Shown one piece after another: positions 14,670-22,411 of a stretch of DNA of 50,678 nt (position 1 is its first letter; each line of letters opens with the position of its first letter). Made by a program: the position numbers and the translations under genes. The notes below the pieces were generated by a model. That model did not search any database. It worked only from the letters and a program-made list of their open reading frames with translations, and was not told where the DNA came from. The stretch comes from Nocardia wallacei (GTDB lineage Bacteria > Actinomycetota > Actinomycetes > Mycobacteriales > Mycobacteriaceae), in assembly GCF_029869545.1 (NCBI RefSeq), contig NZ_JARWQD010000344.1, positions 1-50,678 on the forward strand, written 5' to 3'.

Positions 14670-14690
14670 CAGGCCGTCTCCAGGCCGTCA
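14670..14690 (+). repeat. Right copy of the 21-bp end repeat
   Basis: CAGGCCGTCTCCAGGCCGTCA, 104 bases inside attR, in direct orientation to 7621-7641 (20 of 21 identical). Confidence 0.6.
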
Positions 14691-14794
14691 GAGGGCCGGA
14701 AACCCCCGGAACCGATGAGAACGGCCGAGAGGTATTTACCCAGCTCACAGGCATTTCTCGCGAAGTTCTCCCAGCATGGGCAAACCCGCCTGAG

Positions 14795-14852
14795 AGATCA
14801 CCCAGATCTACGAGGGCACCAACCAGATCCAGAAGCTGGTCATGTCCCGCGC
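14795..14852 (+). repeat. attR: right copy of the 58-bp core repeat
   Basis: Identical to 7503-7560. After it the sequence continues into the displaced chromosomal end of fadE25. Confidence 0.95.
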
Positions 14853-14865
14853 AATTCTTCGGTGA
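14795..14865 (+). pseudogene. fadE25: Displaced original 3' end of fadE25
   Basis: Reading in the FadE25 frame gives the last residues from QIYEGTNQIQ to MSRAILR and a TGA at 14863-14865. No start precedes it. It is the chromosomal tail cut off when the element inserted; excision across the repeat would rejoin it to the gene at 7503. Confidence 0.92.
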
Positions 14866-14966
14866 ATTAATTCGACCGATCAGGTCCGTTCTTGCAGTTG
14901 TGCTTTCAGTCGCAATCGGGCGAATTGGGGCTATCTAACCGGCCGTGCGCGGAGCACTATTGATGC

Positions 14967-15305
14967 ATGGCCGGAGTCGAGATCAACGACAGATTCGTCC
15001 GGCGCACGTTGGACAACGGACGGATCGAAGAGGTTGCGTGGCACGATCTTTCGGAGGTACGGATCATCACCACCGCGGATGGTCCGTTCGCCGACGATGT
15101 GTTCTTCGTGCTGATCGGCGCGAAGGGAAACGGCTGTGTCGTACCCCATTCGGCGGCCGACACCGCATTTCTCGTGCGATTGCAGCGACTGCCCGGTTTC
15201 GACAACGCCAAGGTGATCGAGGCGATGAGCAGCGTCACCGATCGGCAGTTTCTGGTGTGGCGGCGCGGGAGCCCGGCGCAGGGGCGCCGGGCCCTTCGCA
15301 ACTAG
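14967..15305 (+). CDS. Conserved actinobacterial protein of unknown function
   Basis: A 112-residue soluble protein: IEEVAWHDLSEVRIITTADGPFADDVFFVLIG, then GCVVPHSAADTAFLVRLQRLPGFDNAKVIEAM and a tail FLVWRR followed by a basic end. The alternating beta pattern followed by LPGFDN is familiar from mycobacterial and nocardial proteins but has no assigned function to my knowledge. It begins at ATG 14967, just right of the displaced fadE25 tail, and so is the original chromosomal neighbour of fadE25. Its last four bases overlap the convergent GNAT gene. Confidence 0.75.
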   Translation: MAGVEINDRFVRRTLDNGRIEEVAWHDLSEVRIITTADGPFADDVFFVLIGAKGNGCVVPHSAADTAFLVRLQRLPGFDNAKVIEAMSSVTDRQFLVWRRGSPAQGRRALRN

Positions 15306-15592
15306 GCCACCAGGTCGGCGTACTCGCGATGCTCGCCGATGAACTTCTCGACATACCAGCAGGTGGGAATGACGGCGAACCCGGCCGCGCGGGCGTCCTG
15401 CAGGGCGAATTCGACCACCTGCGCGGCGACGCCGCGGCCGCGGAACTCCGGGAAGGTCAGCGTGTGCTGGATATCCCGGATCTGCCGGTCGCCGTCGACG
15501 CGATCGGCGTAGTCGGCGTATCCGGCGAGGGTGTCGTCTAGATAGATCTCGTAGCGAGTGTCGGCGACATTGTGCTCGAGCCTGGTCGTCAT
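15302..15592 (-). CDS. Small GNAT-family acetyltransferase (YjdJ type)
   Basis: A 96-residue minimal acetyltransferase of the class exemplified by YjdJ/human GTLF3B-like proteins. It has YEIYLDDTLAGYADY, IQHTLTFPEFRGRGVAAQVVEFALQDARAAG with the acetyl-CoA loop RGRGVA, and the ending VIPTCWYVEKFIGEH, where the Cys-Trp-Tyr segment is typical of the family. These proteins lack the usual C-terminal GNAT strands; their substrate is unknown. The ATG at 15592 follows GAGGAG by 12 bases. An upstream in-frame extension has no family support. Confidence 0.85.
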   Translation of the reverse strand: MTTRLEHNVADTRYEIYLDDTLAGYADYADRVDGDRQIRDIQHTLTFPEFRGRGVAAQVVEFALQDARAAGFAVIPTCWYVEKFIGEHREYADLVA

Positions 15593-15636
15593 GTGCGGTG
15601 AAACTCCTCGGTGGCGTCCGTTGTTCCTGCAGTGTC

Positions 15637-16995
15637 CTACAGCACCGCGCCGGGATTGAGGATGCCGTGCGGGTCGAGCGCGTCCTTGACGCGCCGGGTC
15701 AGGGCCATCACGTCGGGGCCCAGCTGATCGGGCAGCCACGCCTTCTTGAGCCGGCCCACGCCGTGCTCGCCGGTGATGGTGCCGCCCAGTGCGATGGCCA
15801 GGTCCATGATCTCACCGAATGCCCGCTGGGCCCGGGCGGACTCGTCGGCGTCGGTGGGGTCGTGCACGATCAGCGGGTGGGTGTTGCCGTCGCCGGCGTG
15901 CGCGATCACCGACACCAGGACGTCGCGGCGGGCGGCGATCTCGGCGATGCCGGTGACCAGTTCGCCCAGCCTCGGCAGCGGTACCCCGACGTCCTCGAGC
16001 AGCAGCGTCCCCTTGCGCTCCACCGCGGGGATCGCGAAACGCCGGGCCGCGGCGAACGCCTCGCCCTCCTCGGGATCCTCGGTGCTGAAAACCTCGGCGG
16101 CACCGGCGCTTTCGCACGCGGCGACGATGGCGGCGGCCTCCTCGGCGGCGTACTTCCCGGGCGCGTCCGAGCGCGCCACGAGCATGCCCGCGGCCGATCG
16201 GTCCAGGCCCATCCGCATCTCGTCCTCGACCGCGTTGATCGCGACCGAATCCATGAACTCCAGCATCGAGGGCCGCAGCCGCGCGGTGACGGCCAGGATG
16301 GCCTCGGTGGCGGCGGTGAGCGTGGTGAAGGTGGCGACGACGGTGGCCTGCGGCGGCTGCGCGGGCAGCAGCCGCAGCGTGAGTTCGGTGATGACGCCGA
16401 GGGTGCCCTCGCTGCCGACGAACAGCTTGGTCAGCGCGAGCCCGGCCGAATCCTTCAGCCGCGGCCCGCCGAGGCGCACGGCGGTGCCGTCGGCCAGCAC
16501 GACCTGCATGCCGAGCACGTAGTCGGTGGTGACGCCGTACTTCACGCAGCACAGCCCGCCGGCGTTGGTGGCGGCGTTGCCCCCGATCGAGCAGATCTCG
16601 AACGACGACGGATCCGGGGGATACCACAGCCCGTGCTCGGCCACGGCCCGCTTCACTTCGGCGTTCAACAGGCCCGGCTGCACGACCACGGTGCGGGTCA
16701 CGGGGTCGACGGTGATCTCGCGCATGCGCTCGGTGCTCAGCAGCAGCGCCCCGTCCTGCGCGGTGGCGCCGCCGGACAGGCCCGTGCCCGCACCGCGCGG
16801 AACGACCGCGACCCGGTGCTCGTCGGCCCACGCCAGGACCGTCGCGACCTGCTCGGTGGTGGTGGGCCGCACCAGCGCCAGCGGCGTTCCGGCGTCGGGA
16901 TCCAGGGCCCGGTCCTGCCGATATCCGGCGAGAATATCGGGATCGGTGACCACCGTGCCCGCGGGCAGCAGGGTGGCTAGCGCATTCACATCCAC
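15637..16995 (-). CDS. FAD-linked 2-hydroxyacid oxidase (GlcD/D-lactate dehydrogenase family)
   Basis: A 452-residue flavoprotein of the vanillyl-alcohol oxidase fold. The N-terminal FAD domain shows VVPRGAGTGLSGGA, VVQPGLLNAEV, GGNAATNAGGLCCVKYG and GSEGTLGVITELTLRL; the C-terminal cap/substrate domain has the conserved VIAHAGDGNTHPLI and TGEHGVGRLKK, whose histidines act in substrate and flavin contacts, and ends DPHGILNPGAVL. It probably oxidises glycolate, D-lactate or another D-2-hydroxyacid at the expense of a quinone or other acceptor; the exact substrate is not decided. GTG start at 16995. Only 26 bases separate it from the divergent GroES-like gene, so their promoters overlap. Confidence 0.9.
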   Translation of the reverse strand: MDVNALATLLPAGTVVTDPDILAGYRQDRALDPDAGTPLALVRPTTTEQVATVLAWADEHRVAVVPRGAGTGLSGGATAQDGALLLSTERMREITVDPVTRTVVVQPGLLNAEVKRAVAEHGLWYPPDPSSFEICSIGGNAATNAGGLCCVKYGVTTDYVLGMQVVLADGTAVRLGGPRLKDSAGLALTKLFVGSEGTLGVITELTLRLLPAQPPQATVVATFTTLTAATEAILAVTARLRPSMLEFMDSVAINAVEDEMRMGLDRSAAGMLVARSDAPGKYAAEEAAAIVAACESAGAAEVFSTEDPEEGEAFAAARRFAIPAVERKGTLLLEDVGVPLPRLGELVTGIAEIAARRDVLVSVIAHAGDGNTHPLIVHDPTDADESARAQRAFGEIMDLAIALGGTITGEHGVGRLKKAWLPDQLGPDVMALTRRVKDALDPHGILNPGAVL

Positions 16996-17009
16996 ACTCC
17001 CGAAACTAG

Positions 17010-17015
17010 TACGCT
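17010..17015 (+). promoter_or_regulatory. -10 box of a probably leaderless transcript
   Basis: TACGCT, then 6 nt, then the GTG at 17022, in a 26-base divergent intergenic space with no ribosome site. Confidence 0.5.
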
Positions 17016-17021
17016 CGCCCG

Positions 17022-17342
17022 GTGTCCGATGCCAAGCTAGAGATCCAGATGCTGCACGACCGGGTCATGGTGCGCGTGTCCGAGGAGCCCGGGGAGCGGC
17101 GCAGCAGTGGCGGCATTCTGATTCCGGCGACCGCGCAGGTGGCCAAGCGCCTCACCTGGGGCGAGGTATGCGGCGTGGGCTCGCACGTGCGCAGCGTGGG
17201 CGTGGGCGATCGCGTCCTGTTCAGTGCCGAGGACCAGTTCGAGGTGGAGGTCCGGGGCCAGGCCTACCTGGTCCTGCGCGAACGCGACCTGCACGCCGTC
17301 GCCAGCGAGCGCCCCGAACACGGCACGGGCCTGTACCTCTAG
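17022..17342 (+). CDS. GroES-like (Cpn10-family) protein without a linked GroEL
   Basis: A 106-residue protein with the Cpn10 layout: LHDRVMVRV (first strand), a mobile-loop-like RRSSGGILIPATAQ, the turn WGEVCGVG, VGDRVLF and the ending YLVLRERDLHAV. Compared with housekeeping GroES the mobile loop lacks the usual hydrophobic GIVL tripeptide context but keeps GGILIP, and there is a C-terminal extension ending HGTGLYL. No GroEL gene is near. Related stand-alone proteins occur in mycobacteria and are annotated as GroES-family chaperonins; their job is unknown. The gene stops over the convergent peptidase gene (4-base overlap). Confidence 0.82.
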   Translation: MSDAKLEIQMLHDRVMVRVSEEPGERRSSGGILIPATAQVAKRLTWGEVCGVGSHVRSVGVGDRVLFSAEDQFEVEVRGQAYLVLRERDLHAVASERPEHGTGLYL

Positions 17343-17989
17343 GCCCGTTCGCACAGCACCTCGACCCGATCGCCGTCGACGACGACCGCGTCGTCGTCGG
17401 TGAGGGCCCAGTGCGGTACGCCTTCGGCGCGATAGCGTTCGGCGAGGCGGGTGCAGTCTCCGGTGGGGTCGGTGTCCGGGGAGTGCACGTGCGGGACGAT
17501 GCGGTGGTCGACCAAAGCCAGTCCGTCCCACCGGGGCTCGATGCCGCAGGCGGGGTGGACCTCGGCCGGGTCGTCGACCTTCTCGATGCCGTGCAGGTCC
17601 GGCGTGAGCAGGCAGGCGCCGGCGCTGTAGCCCGCGTAGACCAGCGCATCCTCGGCCAGTAGCCTGCCGATCACGAGATCCGCTGCGCTGCGGGCGAATT
17701 GGGCGCGCAGCACGAAGGTGTTGCCGCCGCGCACCCACAGCAGGGGGAACCTCCGCAGGGCTTGTTCCAATTCGGCGGTGCGGCCGATGTATTCGCGCAG
17801 ATCGAGCACCTCGGGCCGAAAGCCCAAGCGGCGCAAGGGCGTCAGATCGCTCGTCACCGCGCCGCTCCACATCGCGGGCCAGGCATCGCAGGCGTTCGGG
17901 ATCACGGCGACGCGGCCCGGCGTGCCGATCAGACCGGCGAGCCGGTCGTAGTGCGCGCCGAAACGATAGCTGGACAGGAACAGTCGCAT
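17339..17989 (-). CDS. Peptidase E-like protein (family S51)
   Basis: A 216-residue protein of the class I glutamine amidotransferase-like fold. It carries the family S51 nucleophile elbow VYAGYSAGACLL with the catalytic Ser in GYSAG, the strand LLWVRGGNTFVLR before it, and LALVDHRIVPHVHS, which supplies a histidine near the active site. Peptidase E cleaves Asp-X dipeptides and cyanophycinase hydrolyses cyanophycin; the short length favours the dipeptidase side. Start ATG at 17989 is 5 bases after the stop of the mycothiol-type enzyme, so it belongs to a three-gene operon with that gene and the HIT protein. Confidence 0.83.
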   Translation of the reverse strand: MRLFLSSYRFGAHYDRLAGLIGTPGRVAVIPNACDAWPAMWSGAVTSDLTPLRRLGFRPEVLDLREYIGRTAELEQALRRFPLLWVRGGNTFVLRAQFARSAADLVIGRLLAEDALVYAGYSAGACLLTPDLHGIEKVDDPAEVHPACGIEPRWDGLALVDHRIVPHVHSPDTDPTGDCTRLAERYRAEGVPHWALTDDDAVVVDGDRVEVLCERA

Positions 17990-17994
17990 CGGGC

Positions 17995-18819
17995 TCAGAT
18001 GGTGAAGGCGAGGTTGCGGACCAGCCGGTCGCCCAGCTCCGTATCGCCGGTGACCGTGAACTCGCCGGTGTGCGCGTCGGCGGTGGTCCGGCCGCCGCGC
18101 AGCCGGGCGAACAGGCCGGACGGCAGCTCGAGCGTCACGGTCGCGGGGCCGTCCAGGGCATCGACCAGTGCGGCGCGCCCGTCCACCACGATGTGCAGGT
18201 GCCGCGCCACGGGACCGGTCAGCGCGATCGTGAGGCGCGAGCCGTCCGGCGCCTGCGCCTGTTTGACCACCGCGCGCCCGATGGTGGGTGTGATCTCGGC
18301 GAAGGCGATCTCGGCCCGCGGCCCGCCCTCGTCGACGGTGACGCCGAGCCCGTCGGCGATATCGAGTTCGTGCATCCAGCAGTCGAACAGGCGCACCTGC
18401 ATGAAGCGGGCGTAGGGCACGAGACCGACCGGCGATTCGGTCGGCGCCAGCCACTCGTCGTCGGACATGGCCGCCAGCGCCTTGCGGCGCCGATCGGTGA
18501 CCTCCCGGAACTGCGCCAGCAGCTCGGCACCGGACAGCCCGCGCCGCGCCTCGATCTCCATCTCGTTGAGCGCGCCGATCTCGTTGCGCACGTGCGCGAA
18601 GGCCCGCACATCGGCATCGACCTGGGGTGTCGGCTCGCCCAGCAGCATCGATTCGGTGCCGATGACGTGCGCGATCACGTCGAACACCGTCCACCCGGGC
18701 AGCCGCGTCGGTGTGCGCCACCCGGTCTCGTCCAGCTCGCCGGTCAGCCGCGCCAGCTCGTCCCACTGGTCGGACAGCGCCTTGGTGAGTGTGGCGCGGT
18801 CGAACGACGGTGTACTCAT
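17995..18819 (-). CDS. Maleylpyruvate isomerase-like, mycothiol-dependent enzyme (DinB fold)
   Basis: A 274-residue protein of the mycothiol maleylpyruvate isomerase superfamily. The N-terminal four-helix DinB-like domain shows WDELARLTGELDETGWRTPTRLPGW, VFDVIAHVIGTESMLLG with the first metal histidine, and RLFDCWMHELDIADGLG with the second (HELD). The C-terminal part (about 170-274) is an SCP2-like alpha/beta domain. The enzyme probably uses mycothiol and a divalent metal, but the substrate is unknown. Its ATG overlaps the stop of the HIT gene, and the peptidase gene follows directly. Confidence 0.86.
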   Translation of the reverse strand: MSTPSFDRATLTKALSDQWDELARLTGELDETGWRTPTRLPGWTVFDVIAHVIGTESMLLGEPTPQVDADVRAFAHVRNEIGALNEMEIEARRGLSGAELLAQFREVTDRRRKALAAMSDDEWLAPTESPVGLVPYARFMQVRLFDCWMHELDIADGLGVTVDEGGPRAEIAFAEITPTIGRAVVKQAQAPDGSRLTIALTGPVARHLHIVVDGRAALVDALDGPATVTLELPSGLFARLRGGRTTADAHTGEFTVTGDTELGDRLVRNLAFTI

Positions 18820-19265
18820 GCGTGTGATTCCCTCTCCTCGTTGTCGAGCCGGTCCAGCCCGGCGCGGATGGCCGCCGCGGTCGCCGCGGGTTCGTGCGGG
18901 CGGCGCAGGACGAAACCGCGGGCGAAGGTGAACAGATCGCCGCGCTGTCGCGGCACCACGTGCAGGTGCACGTGCTGCACGGTCTGGAAGGCCGACTTCC
19001 CGTCGTTGAGCACCAGATTCGCGCCGTCGGCGCCGAGATCGCTGCGCCGCAGCGCCTTGGCGAGGCGATGGCCCAGCCCGAAGGTCCGCGCGCCGAGCTC
19101 GTGGTCGAGATCGTCGAGGTCGGTGGCGTGTTGCTTGGGGATCACCAGGGTGTGCCCGCGGGTGATGGGCCGGATGTCCAGGAACGCGCACAGGGTCTCG
19201 TCCTCGAAGACCTTGGTCGCGGGCGCGGTACCCGCGACGATCCCGCAGAATATGCAGCCACTCAC
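18816..19265 (-). CDS. HIT-family nucleotide hydrolase
   Basis: A 149-residue histidine-triad protein with CIFCGIVAG and FEDETLCAFLDIRPITRGHTLVIPKQH in the N-terminal half, and the triad QHVHLHVVPR (H-x-H-x-H) near residue 99-104. The two N-terminal Cys match the first half of the zinc site in several HIT proteins. These enzymes hydrolyse AMP-lysine or similar nucleotidyl phosphoramidates and dinucleoside polyphosphates. GTG at 19265 is the chosen start because homology begins there; a longer reading adds an arginine-rich leader without conservation. First gene of a three-gene operon. Confidence 0.9.
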   Translation of the reverse strand: MSGCIFCGIVAGTAPATKVFEDETLCAFLDIRPITRGHTLVIPKQHATDLDDLDHELGARTFGLGHRLAKALRRSDLGADGANLVLNDGKSAFQTVQHVHLHVVPRQRGDLFTFARGFVLRRPHEPAATAAAIRAGLDRLDNEERESHA

Positions 19266-19491
19266 GAACCAGACATTACGGCGTACGAGGGATCGGTGAT
19301 ACCCCTGCCGCCCGGGCGGGAATCTCACCCGGCCGTGTGACGTTGATCTCGGCTACGCTCACCGCGAGCCAGGTACAGTTGCCAAGATTCTCACGAACCT
19401 ACTGCGAAGTAAGTTAGGGATCGCCGGACCGGTTACAGCGGCCCACCATGGATACGGGGGCCGCTGCCACCATGAGTAAGGAAGTTGACCA

Positions 19492-20619
19492 GTGGAGACA
19501 ACGCAAAGCGCAGACGCGGACGCGCCGCGCGGGACGTCTGTCGGAGTCGTGCGCGAGACCAACGCGGGCGAACGACGCGTCGCGTTGGTGCCGAAGATCA
19601 TTCCCACCCTGTCGAAGCAGGGGGTGCAGGTGATCGTCGAGTCCGGGGCCGGGCTGGGCGCGCTGATCCCCGACGAGGCCTATGTCGAGGCGGGCGCCAC
19701 CCTGGGCGATCCGTGGTCGGCGGATGTGGTCGTGAAGGTCGCGCCGCCCAACGATGCCGAGATCGCCAAGCTGTCGAAGGGCCGGACGCTGATCGGGTTC
19801 CTCGCGCCCCGCAACGCCGACAACAAGATCGGCGCCCTGAAGGACGCCGGGGTACAAGCCTTTGCGGTGGAGGCGATTCCGCGGATCTCGCGGGCACAGG
19901 TGATGGATGCGCTGTCCTCGCAGGCCAATGTGTCCGGATACAAGGCGGTGCTGCTGGCGGCGTCGGAGTCCACGCGGTTCTTCCCGATGCTGACCACGGC
20001 CGCGGGCACGGTGAAGCCGGCGACGGTGCTGGTGCTCGGTGTCGGTGTCGCCGGTCTGCAGGCGCTGGCCACGGCCAAGCGGCTGGGCGCGCGCACCACC
20101 GGCTACGACGTGCGACCCGAGGTGGCCGACCAGGTGCGCTCGGTCGGTGCGCAGTGGCTGGACCTGGGCATCGATGCCGCCGGTGAGGGCGGGTACGCGC
20201 GCGAGCTCACCGAGGACGAAAAGGCCCGGCAGCAGCAGGCTTTGGAGGATGCCATCAAGGGCTTCGACGTCGTGATCACCACGGCGCTGGTGCCCGGACG
20301 GCCCGCGCCGCGGCTGGTGACCGCCGCCGCCGTGGAGGGCATGAAGCCCGGCAGCGTGATCGTGGACCTGGCCGGGGAGACCGGCGGCAACTGCGAGCTG
20401 ACCGAGCCGGGCGAGACGGTGGTGAAGCACCAGGTGACCATCGCGTCGCCGCTGAACCTGCCCGCGACCATGCCCGAGCACGCGTCGGAGCTGTACTCGA
20501 AAAACATTGCCGCCCTGCTGGATCTGATGGTGACCGACGGCAAGTTCGCCCCCGATTTCGATGATCAGGTACTGGCGGATTCGTGCGTCACCCGCGAGGC
20601 GGAGAAGGAGCCGAGCTGA
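19492..20619 (+). CDS. pntAA: NAD(P) transhydrogenase subunit alpha 1 (PntAA)
   Basis: The NAD(H)-binding domain I subunit of the proton-pumping transhydrogenase, here a separate 375-residue polypeptide as in mycobacteria. It shows VGVVRETNAGERRVALVPK, the motif VVVKVAPPNDAEI, ISRAQVMDALSSQANVSGYKAV, and the Rossmann loop VLVLGVGVAGLQALATAKRLGA followed by TGYDVRPEV. The complex transfers hydride between NADH and NADP+ coupled to proton entry, raising NADPH. Start GTG at 19492 has AAGGAAG upstream. The stop overlaps pntAB by one base (TGATG). Confidence 0.94.
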   Translation: METTQSADADAPRGTSVGVVRETNAGERRVALVPKIIPTLSKQGVQVIVESGAGLGALIPDEAYVEAGATLGDPWSADVVVKVAPPNDAEIAKLSKGRTLIGFLAPRNADNKIGALKDAGVQAFAVEAIPRISRAQVMDALSSQANVSGYKAVLLAASESTRFFPMLTTAAGTVKPATVLVLGVGVAGLQALATAKRLGARTTGYDVRPEVADQVRSVGAQWLDLGIDAAGEGGYARELTEDEKARQQQALEDAIKGFDVVITTALVPGRPAPRLVTAAAVEGMKPGSVIVDLAGETGGNCELTEPGETVVKHQVTIASPLNLPATMPEHASELYSKNIAALLDLMVTDGKFAPDFDDQVLADSCVTREAEKEPS

Positions 20620-20936
20620 TGTACACCGAACTGCTGGCCAATATCGCGATTCTGGTGCTGTCCGGGTTCGTCGGCTTCGCCGTCATCTCGAAGGTGCCCA
20701 ACACCCTGCACACCCCGCTGATGTCGGGTACCAACGCCATTCACGGCATCGTGGTGCTGGGCGCGCTGGTGACGCTGGGCCGCATCGAGGATCCGTCGAT
20801 CGCGACGCAGATCATCCTGTTCGTCGCCGTCGTCTTCGGAACCCTCAATGTCATCGGCGGTTTCGTGGTGACCGACCGGATGCTGGGCATGTTCAAGGGC
20901 AAGAAGCCCGGCGCGGTCGAGAAGGCGGGGAAGTAA
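20619..20936 (+). CDS. pntAB: NAD(P) transhydrogenase subunit alpha 2 (PntAB)
   Basis: A 105-residue membrane subunit contributing part of domain II of the transhydrogenase. Three hydrophobic helices (about 5-25, 40-58, 66-88) are visible, and the conserved SKVPNTLHTPLMSGTNAIHG, with H and N positions important for proton translocation, follows the first helix. The short C-terminal tail is basic. ATG at 20619 overlaps the stop of pntAA; pntB follows after three bases. In enterobacteria this part is fused to PntAA; the split form is normal for actinobacteria. Confidence 0.95.
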   Translation: MYTELLANIAILVLSGFVGFAVISKVPNTLHTPLMSGTNAIHGIVVLGALVTLGRIEDPSIATQIILFVAVVFGTLNVIGGFVVTDRMLGMFKGKKPGAVEKAGK

Positions 20937-20939
20937 CCC

Positions 20940-22352
20940 ATGGACAATCTCGTCAATATCCTCTACATCGTCTCCTTCGCGCTGTTCATCTACGGCCTGA
21001 TGGGCCTGACGGGCCCGAAGACGGCGGTGCGCGGCAACTGGATCGCCGCGGTCGGCATGGGTATCGCGGTGGTCGCGACCTTCATCGCCGTGCGCGACAC
21101 CACCAACTGGATCCTGATCATCGCCGGTCTGGTTGTCGGTGTGGCACTGGGCGTTCCGCCCGCGAAGTTCACCAAGATGACCGCGATGCCGCAGCTGGTG
21201 GCCGCGTTCAACGGTGTCGGCGGCGGCACGGTCGCCCTCATCGCGTGGTCGGAATTCCTGAATACGCAAGGGTTTTCGCGCATCCACGAGGAGCCGACGG
21301 TCCACATCGTGATCGGCTCGCTGTTCGCGGCGATCATCGGATCGGTGTCGTTCTGGGGCTCGCTGATCGCGTTCGGCAAGCTGCAGGAGATCCTGCCCGG
21401 CCGCCCGATCGGCGTCGGCAGGCTGCAGCAGCCGCTGAATCTGCTGCTGCTGGCCGGATCCATCGCCGTCGCGGTGGTCATCGGTATCGGCGCCGCCGGT
21501 GACGGGGTGCCGGGCTGGTGGATGGTGCTGCTGCTGGTCCTGGCCGCGGTGCTCGGGCTGATGGTGGTGCTGCCGATCGGTGGCGCCGATATGCCGGTGG
21601 TCATCTCGCTGCTCAACGCGCTGACCGGATTGTCCGCCGCGGCAGCCGGTCTGGCGCTGAACAACACCGCGATGATCGTCGCGGGCATGATCGTCGGCGC
21701 CTCGGGCTCGATCCTGACCAACCTGATGGCCAAGGCGATGAACCGGTCCATTCCGGCGATCGTCGCGGGCGGATTCGGTGGCGGCGGAACGGCTCCCGGC
21801 GCCGGTGGCGGCGAGCAGAAGCAGGCCAAAGCCACCAGCGCGGCCGACGCCGCGATCCAGATGGCCTACGCCAACCAGGTCATCGTCGTCCCCGGGTACG
21901 GCATGGCCGTCGCCCAGGCCCAGCACGCGGTCAAGGAGATGGCAAACCTGTTGGAGGCCAAGGGCGTCGAGGTCAAGTACGCCATCCATCCGGTCGCCGG
22001 TCGCATGCCCGGTCACATGAACGTGCTGCTCGCCGAGGCCGAGGTGTCCTACGACGCGCTCAAGGAAATGGACGACATCAACGGCGAATTCGGCCGCACC
22101 GACGTGGCTCTGGTGATCGGCGCGAACGACGTCACCAATCCGGCCGCCCGCGAGGACTCCTCCAGTCCCATCTACGGCATGCCGGTGCTGAACGTCGACC
22201 AGGCGAAATCGGTGATCGTGCTGAAGCGTTCGATGAACTCCGGCTTCGCGGGCATCGACAATCCGCTGTTCTACGCCGATCACACCTCGATGCTGTTCGG
22301 CGACGCGAAGAAGTCGGTCGGCGCGGTGACCGAGGAACTCAAGGCGCTGTAG
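20940..22352 (+). CDS. pntB: NAD(P) transhydrogenase subunit beta (PntB)
   Basis: A 470-residue subunit. The first 260 residues form eight or nine membrane helices of domain II, with the conserved AFNGVGGGTVALIAW and PIGGADMPVVISLLN. A Gly-rich linker leads to the NADP(H)-binding domain III (about 300-470) with VIVVPGYGMAVAQAQ, VKYAIHPVAGRMPGHMNVLLAEA, the VLVIGANDVTNPAA-like strand (here LVIGANDVTNPAARED) and MPVLNVDQAKSVIVLKRSM. Every family block is present. It ends just before a strong bidirectional hairpin terminator. Together with pntAA and pntAB it makes the whole enzyme. Confidence 0.96.
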   Translation: MDNLVNILYIVSFALFIYGLMGLTGPKTAVRGNWIAAVGMGIAVVATFIAVRDTTNWILIIAGLVVGVALGVPPAKFTKMTAMPQLVAAFNGVGGGTVALIAWSEFLNTQGFSRIHEEPTVHIVIGSLFAAIIGSVSFWGSLIAFGKLQEILPGRPIGVGRLQQPLNLLLLAGSIAVAVVIGIGAAGDGVPGWWMVLLLVLAAVLGLMVVLPIGGADMPVVISLLNALTGLSAAAAGLALNNTAMIVAGMIVGASGSILTNLMAKAMNRSIPAIVAGGFGGGGTAPGAGGGEQKQAKATSAADAAIQMAYANQVIVVPGYGMAVAQAQHAVKEMANLLEAKGVEVKYAIHPVAGRMPGHMNVLLAEAEVSYDALKEMDDINGEFGRTDVALVIGANDVTNPAAREDSSSPIYGMPVLNVDQAKSVIVLKRSMNSGFAGIDNPLFYADHTSMLFGDAKKSVGAVTEELKAL

Positions 22353-22373
22353 GGATTCGCTCGAGGTAGCCGC

Positions 22374-22411
22374 GACGGCCCGCACTCCCGGACACAGGGG
22401 TGCGGGCCGTC
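22374..22411. terminator. Bidirectional hairpin between convergent genes
   Basis: GACGGCCCGCAC pairs perfectly with GTGCGGGCCGTC (12 bp), with three further C-G pairs inside and a loop around GGACACA. It sits between the stop of pntB and that of the convergent gene. There is no T-run, as is common for actinobacterial terminators. Confidence 0.72.

Larger units (their letters stand above)
13947..14794. other. Non-coding right part of the element
   Basis: About 850 bases without a convincing gene. It contains an AT-rich/GC-rich junction with an 8-bp-arm hairpin (14157-14216), a 142-base imperfect hairpin (14448-14589), a small hairpin GGATAG/CTATCC (about 14610-14627), and the right 21-bp end repeat. 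Such density of inverted repeats suggests replication or mobilisation origins. Confidence 0.6.
7503..14852. mobile_element. 7.3-kb RepSA/KorSA-type integrative element in the 3' end of fadE25
   Basis: A 58-bp perfect direct repeat (7503-7560 and 14795-14852) encloses an integrase operon and plasmid-like genes, giving a unit of 7292 bp. The set integrase, AlpA/Xis-like protein, HUH replication initiator and GntR repressor of KorSA type is that of actinomycete integrative and conjugative elements such as pSAM2. No TraB/FtsK-like translocase or Spd genes are present, so it appears mobilisable or defective for transfer. Those elements normally use tRNA genes; here the attachment site is the 3' end of a protein gene, and the element restores its reading frame and stop codon. 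Confidence 0.9.
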
